A stretch of 64,000 nucleotides of DNA from JBCCQL01 sp039414355 (GTDB taxonomy: Bacteria; Planctomycetota; Planctomycetia; Pirellulales; Lacipirellulaceae), in NCBI GenBank assembly GCA_039414355.1, contig JBCDJN010000005.1, forward strand, positions 32,581-96,580. Reading direction: 5' to 3'. The position numbers and the translations under genes are program-made. A model generated the notes under the pieces. That model saw nothing but the letters and a program-made list of their open reading frames with translations, searched no databases and had not been told where the DNA came from. Shown piece after piece: positions 56,323-64,000 of this stretch. Each line of letters begins with the position of its first letter. The stretch's first letter is position 1.

Positions 56323-59300
56323 CTAGCGGGCGGCACTCTGGGCGAGCCGGTCGATCTGCTCCTGGAGCTGATCGAACTGCTCACGCTCGGCGACCGCGAC
56401 CGATTCCCGGTCGAGGCCGAGCTCGATCGCCCGATTCCAGGCCTTGGTCGCCTCGGTCGACTCGCCGGCGAGCATGTGGGCCCGCGCCTTGTGGAAGAAC
56501 TTCGACGCGGTCGGGTTCTCCGTCAGCGAAAGGGCGAGATCCTCCTTGGCCTCGTCGTAGCGGCCCAGGATCGTGAGGACGACACCGCGCGTGTCGAGGA
56601 TGTCTGACTGCGGTCCAAGGATATCCACGGCCTCCGAGACGTAGCCCATGGCTTCCTCGGCCATGGCGCTGTCGCCCGTGGTGACCGCCATCATGTAGCC
56701 GAGGTTGTTCAGCACAATCGCCCGGGGCTGGCCCGTCAGGTCGGGCAGGGCGAGCAGCTTGCGGTACACGGCGATCGTCTCTTCGTACCGCTTCTGCAGA
56801 CTGCGGAGCTCCGCGAGCTGAAGCAGGTGAACGATCGACTCGGGGTCTTCCCGCAGGGCCTTGGTGAGCCAGCCGTCGACTCGGTCGTCGTGCTTGTCGC
56901 CGATCTCGTCGCGGCGGGCGCGGAGGATCTCAATCCCGGTGCGGATGAGCACCTGCGGCTTGAGCTTGGTCGCCCAGCCGTCGAGCAGCGCAAACGCCTG
57001 GTCCGGGTCGCGGTGAAGGCCAAGGAACTCGGCGTAAAAGAGCGACGCGGCTGGCTCCTTCGACGCGGCGAACTTGAAGGTGTTCTCGGCGCGGTCAAAG
57101 TCACCGAGCTCGGTCAGCAGGCGGGCGATTGGCAGCAGCTGCGCCGCGGACGCGTTCTTGGGGTCCTTGGGTAGCAACCCGGCAATAGCGCGGGCCGCTT
57201 CGCGTTGCTTGCCCATCTTCACCGCTACGCGGACCACCAACTGTAGGGTGGTTGGGCTCGTGGGCGCCGCCTGCTTAAGGCGAGACACCTGGCGAGACGC
57301 CTCGGCGAGGTCGGCCGAGTCGCCGCTGTCCAGAAGCATCCGGATGAACGCCACGCGTGCTGCGGGGGCGCCCTTGCTCTGGGCAACGAGCTGGTACATG
57401 TAGTCGCGGGCTTTTTCCATCTGGCCCGTCACGAAGTAGAGCTGGCCGAGGCGCAACCCGTCTTGGAGGGCGAGCGGGCGGTTGCTGTCGATCTCCTCGA
57501 ACAGCTCAATTGCCTCGAGCCGCGAGGTTGGCTCGGGCCGGGACGCGAGGATCTGGGCCTTGAGCAGCTTGTCCTCGGGGCCCAGCACGCCGCCACGCTC
57601 GTTCTGCTTGAGCAGCGTCTGAGCCTTGAGCGTCTTCTGGTAGTCCTTCTTGTTGGCAAGGATCTTGGCGGAGGTTCGGCGGGCCCAAGCGGCGGTTGCT
57701 TCGATCCGCTGCTTCCGCGCCCGCTCGGCGCGGTCCACTTCCGGGCCTGCGGCCTCGGCGGCGGCGTCTTCGTCTTCGTTGTCGGCGAGCGCCGTGTCGA
57801 CTTCGGTCTCCTCTTCGCCAACGTCGCCCGTCACGGCCGCCGTGAGCAGGCGGTTAAGCAGAGGGATGGCCTTCATCTCTCCGTCGGTCTTCGGGTAACG
57901 CGAGCCGAGGTAGAAGTTCGCGAGCTGCTGAGCGAACGCGGTGTTCTTGGGGTTCGCCTCATACAGGCGCCGGTAGACCGTCTCCGCGTCGAACCAGCGG
58001 CCGATCCACTCGTACGAGCGGGCAACGAGCTGGTCTTGCAAGTCTTCGGGCAGCACGAGTTGGGCTTCGCGGAGCGTCTGCTCGGCACTCGGCAGGTCTT
58101 TCTGAGCGAGCTGAAGCTGGATCAACGCGAGCCACGCCGACGGGTTCGCCGACGTCAACTCCACAGCCTTGCTCAGCGCCTCGCTCGCGCTCTCGCGATA
58201 CTTGTCGGCCTCCGACTCGGGCAGGTTGGGGCCGCCCGAGACCCGCGCCAGGAACCGCCCCAGCCAGAGCTGAACGGCGCCGTTGTTGGGCGCCGATTCG
58301 GAGACCGCTTTGGCGGACGCCACGGCTTCTTCGACGCGGCCGGTGTTGTAGAGGATCTCCGCGTAGTTTCGGCCGAGCAGCTGCTGGCGGGCGCCGATGG
58401 GCAGCCGCTCGAGCAACTCGGCGGCGTCCTTGTACCGCCCCTGCTCGATCAGCAGCGAGACGTGCACCAGCAGTTGGCGGCCGTTGGCGGGGCCACGCTT
58501 GGCGCCTTCGCTCAGCGCGTTGAGCGCGCGGGCCTTTTGGTTGCGGGCCAGGGCGATGAAGCCCTGGAGCTGATAAAGGCGGTGCCAGTCTTTCCGCTGA
58601 ACAAGCGCTCGCTCAACAAGCGTGTCGGCCTGGTCGAGGGCGGTGTTGTCTCGCTCCCCCTTGGCGTACTCGGCAAGCAGCCGCCGAGCTTCGGTGAACA
58701 GGTACGTTTCGTTGTCCTTGGAGCCCACTAGGTCGAGGATCGCCTTCTGCGTCTCGTCGATACGCTGCTTGTCGCCGCTTTCAATCGCCAGCTCAAAGAG
58801 CGAGAGCAGCGTCGGCAACTCATTGGGCGCGAGCGACGCGACCTTGTTCAGGGCCTCGAGTCTGGCCTCTTGATTCCGCATCTGTTGGAAGCGTGTCGCG
58901 AGCCCCTTCCAAAGCTGCACCTTCTGACGCTTCTCCCAGTCGTCGACGCCCTCGGCCAGCTCCATGAGCTCTGCCACGAGGTCTTCGCCGCCGATCTGCA
59001 TCAAGAAGTCGGCGCGGTCCAGCCGAAGCAGCGGCGAGTCGCCGAACTTCTCGACAAGCTTCTCGTCGAGCTTGGCGAGCGCCACGGTTGGGCCCTTCTC
59101 GGGGTTGCTGGCGATCACACGCAGGGCCGCACGCCAAACCCGGAGGTCGTCCGGGAACTCATTGAGGGCCTTGGCGATCTCACGCTGCGCTTCGGCGTAC
59201 ATCTTCCGGCGGACGTAGACCTCGGCACGCAGCAGGCTGCCGGCGCCGGGCGCCACCAGGGGCCCTTCGGTGAAGGTTTCGATCGAATCCATGATCGGCG

Positions 59301-60798
59301 CCCATCGCTGCTCGTCCTCGGGCTTCTTGAGTTCGTCGATAATCAGCCGGTTGATGCTGATCTGCGAGTCGGCGCCGTCGTCGGCGTTGCCGGCGATTGG
59401 GATGGGGTTAATCTGGCGTTCGCACCGTTGCTTCCCCGCCATGGCGAAGGCGTTGGCAGGGGCCCGTTGCAGAACCTGGTTGTAGGAGTCCTTGCCGCGC
59501 TCCCACTGGCCGAGCCGCTCGTAGCAGATGCCGAGGGCCACATTGAGTTCGACGAACAGCTCGAAGTCGCCCTGCAGCACCGGCCGGACCTTAGCCAGAC
59601 CTTCGGCGGCCTTGAACCACTGCTCTTCGGCGAAGAGCTTGCGGGCCCGCAAGTAGTCGACGTACTCCTGGCGGATGCCGAGCGCGTCTAGCTCTTCGAT
59701 CTCTTTGTCGACATCATCCAGGTCTTGGCTGTCGATTTCGAGCTTGATCTTGTAGAAGGAGAGCCGCGGCTTGTCCTGGCGGGGCACGCTCTCCTCGCCG
59801 GTCTTGTAGTGCTCAACGGCCGCCTTCATATCGCCCCGCAACCGCTCGATGCGGGCGAGCATTCGGTAGGTCCGCCAGTCCTCGGCGTTCTGCGAGGCGG
59901 CTCTTTGCAGCAGCTCGTAGGCCACGTCGAGGTCCGCCTCGCGCTGATCGGGATCGTCGCTGTCGGCAACGGCCGAGGCGTAGACTTGGGCCTGGCTCAA
60001 CAAGACGTCGGCGTTGTCCGGGGCGAGCTCGAGGGCCTTGGTGAAGTCGGCCTTGGCCTCCTCCGCCTCTCCGATGGCTGAGAGGTATCGCCCGCGAGCA
60101 AGGTACGCCTCGGCGTTCTCGGGATTGTCTTCAACCAGGACGTCGAGCATGGAGTCCGCAAGCTCGGGGTCTTGGTTGTCACGCCGGAGCGCGGCCGCCA
60201 GTTGCTGGTGGACCTCGGGCGCGTCGGGCGTCTTCGCCTTCTCACGATCGAACTCTGCCGTGATGGAGTCGTAGCCAACCAGCTGGTAGCCAACCTTGAT
60301 CGCCTCCTTAAGCTTGCCGGCCTGGATCATGCAGGTCAGGCGTTCGCCGTTCAGGTCGTTGTCGTTTGGCTTCTTGCTTAGCAGTACGTTGATGTGGGTC
60401 AGCGCGTCCTTGTAGCGGCGTTGGGTCAGCAGCAGCTCGACCAGCTCCTGGCGCATGTCGTCGTGCTGGGGGTTGTTGCGGACAAACTGCTCCAGCGTGC
60501 CGTAGCCGTTTTGCCGATCCTTGAGCGAGGAGTTCGGCATCCGCATAAGCTCCAGCCGCATCTTCGTCAGACGCTTGAAGGCGTCGACGTCTTCGCGGCG
60601 GAGGTTGTAGTAGCCGGCGAGGCTGTTGCTTGCCTCGCGCAGGTCGCCCTCGGCTTCGTACTTCTCGGCGAGCTGCAAGTACCGGTTAGCGTTCTTGCTC
60701 CGCTGCCACTTGAGCACTCCCCACAACCCGCCGCCGATCGCCAAGGCGCCGACCAGAAGACAGACGAGCAGCGTGTAGTTGACGCGGTAACGTTGCAT
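56323..60798 (-). CDS. Giant membrane-anchored TPR protein (1491 residues)
   Basis: Protein of 1491 residues with a single N-terminal transmembrane segment (YTLLVCLLVGALAIGGGLWGVLKW, about residues 8-31), the rest predicted to be tetratricopeptide-type helix pairs over almost its full length (for example ENAEAYLARGRYLSAIGEAEEAKADFTKALELAPDNADVLL). An acidic low-complexity insertion occurs near residues 990-1030. The orientation suggests the repeats are extracytoplasmic, but this is not certain. It is probably a scaffold or assembly factor. Start ATG at 60798. The gene has a perfect-consensus -35 promoter about 190 bases upstream. Confidence 0.85.
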   Translation of the reverse strand: MQRYRVNYTLLVCLLVGALAIGGGLWGVLKWQRSKNANRYLQLAEKYEAEGDLREASNSLAGYYNLRREDVDAFKRLTKMRLELMRMPNSSLKDRQNGYGTLEQFVRNNPQHDDMRQELVELLLTQRRYKDALTHINVLLSKKPNDNDLNGERLTCMIQAGKLKEAIKVGYQLVGYDSITAEFDREKAKTPDAPEVHQQLAAALRRDNQDPELADSMLDVLVEDNPENAEAYLARGRYLSAIGEAEEAKADFTKALELAPDNADVLLSQAQVYASAVADSDDPDQREADLDVAYELLQRAASQNAEDWRTYRMLARIERLRGDMKAAVEHYKTGEESVPRQDKPRLSFYKIKLEIDSQDLDDVDKEIEELDALGIRQEYVDYLRARKLFAEEQWFKAAEGLAKVRPVLQGDFELFVELNVALGICYERLGQWERGKDSYNQVLQRAPANAFAMAGKQRCERQINPIPIAGNADDGADSQISINRLIIDELKKPEDEQRWAPIMDSIETFTEGPLVAPGAGSLLRAEVYVRRKMYAEAQREIAKALNEFPDDLRVWRAALRVIASNPEKGPTVALAKLDEKLVEKFGDSPLLRLDRADFLMQIGGEDLVAELMELAEGVDDWEKRQKVQLWKGLATRFQQMRNQEARLEALNKVASLAPNELPTLLSLFELAIESGDKQRIDETQKAILDLVGSKDNETYLFTEARRLLAEYAKGERDNTALDQADTLVERALVQRKDWHRLYQLQGFIALARNQKARALNALSEGAKRGPANGRQLLVHVSLLIEQGRYKDAAELLERLPIGARQQLLGRNYAEILYNTGRVEEAVASAKAVSESAPNNGAVQLWLGRFLARVSGGPNLPESEADKYRESASEALSKAVELTSANPSAWLALIQLQLAQKDLPSAEQTLREAQLVLPEDLQDQLVARSYEWIGRWFDAETVYRRLYEANPKNTAFAQQLANFYLGSRYPKTDGEMKAIPLLNRLLTAAVTGDVGEEETEVDTALADNEDEDAAAEAAGPEVDRAERARKQRIEATAAWARRTSAKILANKKDYQKTLKAQTLLKQNERGGVLGPEDKLLKAQILASRPEPTSRLEAIELFEEIDSNRPLALQDGLRLGQLYFVTGQMEKARDYMYQLVAQSKGAPAARVAFIRMLLDSGDSADLAEASRQVSRLKQAAPTSPTTLQLVVRVAVKMGKQREAARAIAGLLPKDPKNASAAQLLPIARLLTELGDFDRAENTFKFAASKEPAASLFYAEFLGLHRDPDQAFALLDGWATKLKPQVLIRTGIEILRARRDEIGDKHDDRVDGWLTKALREDPESIVHLLQLAELRSLQKRYEETIAVYRKLLALPDLTGQPRAIVLNNLGYMMAVTTGDSAMAEEAMGYVSEAVDILGPQSDILDTRGVVLTILGRYDEAKEDLALSLTENPTASKFFHKARAHMLAGESTEATKAWNRAIELGLDRESVAVAEREQFDQLQEQIDRLAQSAAR

Positions 60799-60990
60799 GG
60801 CTTTTGCGCGGGGCGGTCAGAGAGTGCGGTTGGCGAAGAGGCGCATCTTGCGGGAGCGGGCAGCTAGTTGAGCCGTAGGAACTGCGGTGGCAGAACGGGT
60901 TGAAGTGGACCGAAACGGGCCTGCCGAATCAGGCCTCGGCGGGTTCTCCAACCCCAACGGGACGGCTCGCACTGCCTAGGTAAGTTGTTC

Positions 60991-61018
60991 ATCGTATCTT
61001 GCTACGGGGGGCTGTCAA
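60991..61018 (-). promoter_or_regulatory. Promoter of the giant TPR gene
   Basis: On the minus strand TTGACA (61013-61018), the consensus -35, is followed after 16 bases by TACGAT (60991-60996, four of six). It lies between the TIGR03790-family gene and the giant TPR gene and gives an untranslated leader of about 185 bases. Confidence 0.6.
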
Positions 61019-61076
61019 CGAACCGTGCAGGCCCCGAATCCCGGTGATCGCAGCGGTTTTTGCGGGTTGGGGCGGT

Positions 61077-62978
61077 CTAACGGATCTTGACCCAAACGGG
61101 CTCGGCTTGAGTCCCCGCCACAAGCTGGGCCCGCAGCCGGACCGGGCCGCCGCCCAGGGTTCTCGCCTTCACTTTCAGCTTGGTCGCGGCGTGGCCGTTG
61201 GGGCCGGCGCCGGGGACGAGCTCCCCGCGGCCGAGTTCCCGCCCGGCGTGCTGGAAGATGACCGTGCCGGTTGCTTTGGGGGACGAGGCGACCAGTTCCA
61301 GCTCGCCGTCGAGCGGCACCGTTGGCCCGCCAGCGACTGCTAGCTTGAGCCGCTCGGCGGGCTTGTTGTTGAAGACCAGCGGCAGCACCAATCGCGAACG
61401 GGCTTGAATAGCGTCGGCCGAGGCCGCTACCAGCCGCAGCTCGTGGTAGCCCTGCGGCAGCTTGGTGGTGTCGAGCTTGAGCGGATTGTCGCTCTCGACC
61501 CGAGCGATCAACCGACCGTCGACGAAGACCTCCACCAGCGGCGCCCGCTTGGCCGGCTCATCGTTGTCCTCGTTCCCTGGCTTTGGCTCCTTGTTGGCGG
61601 CCTTGGCCGCCGCGGGCGGCTGCAGCGGATTGGGCAAGCCTGCCAAGGGAGATGGAATGCTCGGGAATGGCGCCGGCGGCAGCACAGTCGGCGTCACCAC
61701 CAGGTCACCCGTCACCAGGTCGCCCGGCTCGGCGCCCGTCGCTTCGACGCGCGGCGGCTTCGCCCAGGGTTGGCAGAGCGGATCGCCAACGATCAGTAGC
61801 TGATAGGGGCCGGATACCGACTGGTAGAACGACTCGGCCAGTGAGCAACCGCGGCGGTAGTGCAGGTGGATCGTAGGCAGCGGGAACTTCGCCTGAATGG
61901 CCCGCGGCTCGACCACGGTGCCGCTGGCGCCGGCCGCGCCCAGGCGAAGGAAGTCGGTAAGCGGCATCTGGTGTCCGGGCTTCTCGGTGAGCACGCCGCC
62001 GAAGCTGGTCAGGTGCTCGCAGATCGCCCCGGGCAAGACACGGGCGCTGCCGTTGGCCAGAGCGCTTCGTTCCGAACCCACGGTCAGACCCGCCACGTCC
62101 GTCACCCCGGTGGGCGCGGTGCCAAGCACCTCAATCGCGCGGGCGCCCTCGGCTTGGAGCTGCTGGACCACGCCGCGGTAACACTGGTGCCGGGTGACGG
62201 AGCGAACATCGTTGTTCCGCGCGAAGTAGAACGTGCCTTGTGGGTGCGTATGGTCGGCGTCGATCGCGCGTTTGAGGTAGACGAGAACCTCGTCAACGGT
62301 GTTCCCCCGCCCCGTGGTCACGCCCAGCGACGTGCTGAGCAAGTAACGCTGGCCGTCGGCCTTGGCGAGGGCACGTGCGCCGGTCTTGCTCCAGCGGTAC
62401 GTTCCGCGGAACGCGCGGCTGGGCGTGTTGGCGACGCTCTGACACCGCAGAACGTTGCGGGCGTCTTTGGCCGGCACGTACCAGTTGGTGCTGGGGGCGA
62501 TGATCGCTGGGTTTTTTCCCATGACGTAACGCCACAGGTACGTGGCGCCCGTCAGCGACGCCACCGGCCGCAGCTCCGCCGGGAACTGCTTGCCCGGGAA
62601 GTCCTTCTGCAGGTCAATCCGCCACGGGAAGCCCGGGGCGTAGACGATGTAGTCGATCTGCGCCGCGAGCTTGCGCTTCTCGATCGCTTCGAGCGTGGGC
62701 CGCAGCAACTGGTTACGGAACTTGACGACGTTGGTCAGCTCTTGGCCGCCGTGCCACCGCACGTGCAGCACGTTGCGATCCGGCACGTTCCGCCAGCGGA
62801 TGTAGTAGTTGGCGACGAGCTTGGAGTCTTCGCTCAGCTCGTTGACAACCAGGAAAAGGTTCTCAGGCCCGCCGCCGGCCAGGGCGGTTGGACCGCTCAG
62901 CAGCGCGATCGCCAGCCCCAGCAGCACGCCGCGCGCACGGCGCGGCGCAGTGTCCAGGGGCGTGGTTCGCGTTAACAA
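61077..62978 (-). CDS. TIGR03790-family exported protein
   Basis: Protein of 633 residues with a signal peptide (cut near ALAGGG, about residue 36). The mature part begins NLFLVVNELSEDSKLVANYYIRWRNVPDRNVLHVRW, the characteristic opening of the TIGR03790 family found in planctomycetes and other bacteria. Other typical parts are IDYIVYAPGFPWRID, SLTGATYLWRYVM, TSFGGVLTEKPGHQMPLTDFLRLGAAGASGTVVEP and YHELRLV. Function is unknown; the family may be surface-exposed. The C-terminal 230 residues are a Pro-rich linker and two Ig-like beta segments. Start ATG at 62978. Confidence 0.85.
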   Translation of the reverse strand: MLTRTTPLDTAPRRARGVLLGLAIALLSGPTALAGGGPENLFLVVNELSEDSKLVANYYIRWRNVPDRNVLHVRWHGGQELTNVVKFRNQLLRPTLEAIEKRKLAAQIDYIVYAPGFPWRIDLQKDFPGKQFPAELRPVASLTGATYLWRYVMGKNPAIIAPSTNWYVPAKDARNVLRCQSVANTPSRAFRGTYRWSKTGARALAKADGQRYLLSTSLGVTTGRGNTVDEVLVYLKRAIDADHTHPQGTFYFARNNDVRSVTRHQCYRGVVQQLQAEGARAIEVLGTAPTGVTDVAGLTVGSERSALANGSARVLPGAICEHLTSFGGVLTEKPGHQMPLTDFLRLGAAGASGTVVEPRAIQAKFPLPTIHLHYRRGCSLAESFYQSVSGPYQLLIVGDPLCQPWAKPPRVEATGAEPGDLVTGDLVVTPTVLPPAPFPSIPSPLAGLPNPLQPPAAAKAANKEPKPGNEDNDEPAKRAPLVEVFVDGRLIARVESDNPLKLDTTKLPQGYHELRLVAASADAIQARSRLVLPLVFNNKPAERLKLAVAGGPTVPLDGELELVASSPKATGTVIFQHAGRELGRGELVPGAGPNGHAATKLKVKARTLGGGPVRLRAQLVAGTQAEPVWVKIR

Positions 62979-63013
62979 CCAAATCTCCCGTCGCGGCTAC
63001 CCGGCACGGTTCC

Positions 63014-63032
63014 TCACGTTGGGCGTACGTGA
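63014..63032. promoter_or_regulatory. Palindrome in a divergent promoter region
   Basis: TCACGT and ACGTGA, seven bases apart, form an inverted repeat between the TIGR03790-family gene and the ABC ATPase gene, which are divergently oriented. It resembles an operator site in position only; chance occurrence is possible. Confidence 0.22.
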
Positions 63033-63083
63033 GATACTTCCGGTTGGTTCACCTTACTGGAACGCCCACCGCCATCTCTGCCC

Positions 63084-63854
<771 letters not shown>

Positions 63855-63910
63855 CTCGAATGCGGAATTGGGAATGCGGAATGGGGGAAGTAGCCCCAGC
63901 CCGTGGGTAC

Positions 63911-63945
<35 letters not shown>

Positions 63946-64000
63946 GAGCCATACCGACAACCCCCTAACCCAAAACCGCCCCAGATGGAGTGACACCCCC

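Overview
This is a GC-rich, gene-dense window from a bacterial chromosome. Its content points to a planctomycete, most likely the order Pirellulales (family-level placement cannot be settled from sequence reading alone). Supporting families are a DUF1559 prepilin-like protein, a DUF1080 secreted hydrolase, a Cys-type sulfatase, a TIGR03790-family protein, a FloA flotillin, secreted proteins with DPFG-rich tails, and very long hypothetical proteins. No prophage, insertion sequence, CRISPR array or restriction island was seen. Several genes use GTG or TTG starts, and few have strong ribosome binding sites.

Layout. 1-3.8 kb: an MBL-fold nuclease-like protein, undecaprenyl-diphosphatase UppP, and the SufU/SufS iron-sulfur pair. 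3.8-7 kb: a compact lipid locus (FabZ-like dehydratase, acyl carrier protein, second FabZ-like dehydratase, FabF-like ketosynthase) behind a near-consensus promoter. 7-15 kb: a surface polysaccharide region with a polymerase-like membrane protein, sulfotransferase, hexapeptide acyltransferase and two glycosyltransferases, plus two exported hydrolases. 15-17 kb: ferredoxin and sulfatase. 17.6-21 kb: carB. 21-31.6 kb: rhomboid protease, a BshC-like protein, GT2, Nif3-family protein, large exported proteins, a kelch protein and CutA. 31.7-37.3 kb: GT4, tRNA-Leu(GAG), coaX overlapping a shortened MnmE-like GTPase, two small secreted proteins, rsmE. 37.4-41.2 kb: ExeA-like ATPase, DUF4404, DUF427 and hypotheticals. 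41.2-47.3 kb: an unusual pair, a coiled-coil protein with a nuclease-like ExK core and a 1456-residue unknown. 47.6-55.2 kb: beta-propeller protein, sugar isomerase-like protein, RidA, DJ-1/PfpI, smpB, DUF1559, floA, lipoprotein. 55.2-63.9 kb: two TPR proteins (one about 1491 residues), a TIGR03790 protein and an ABC ATPase. A run of 31 G lies near the right end.

Points of most interest. (1) The dehydratase-ACP-dehydratase-ketosynthase set looks like a dedicated acyl-chain module. (2) smpB has its conserved N-terminus encoded but no ATG, GTG or TTG in frame; an ACG with a well-placed Shine-Dalgarno is the best candidate start. (3) The MnmE-like GTPase lacks the C-terminal CxGK catalytic motif. 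(4) A BshC-like protein sits in an operon with a GT2. (5) The 546-residue and 1456-residue gene pair has no recognised function. Gene calls rest on motif reading without database searches, and many start codons are inferred from conserved N-termini or ribosome binding sites.
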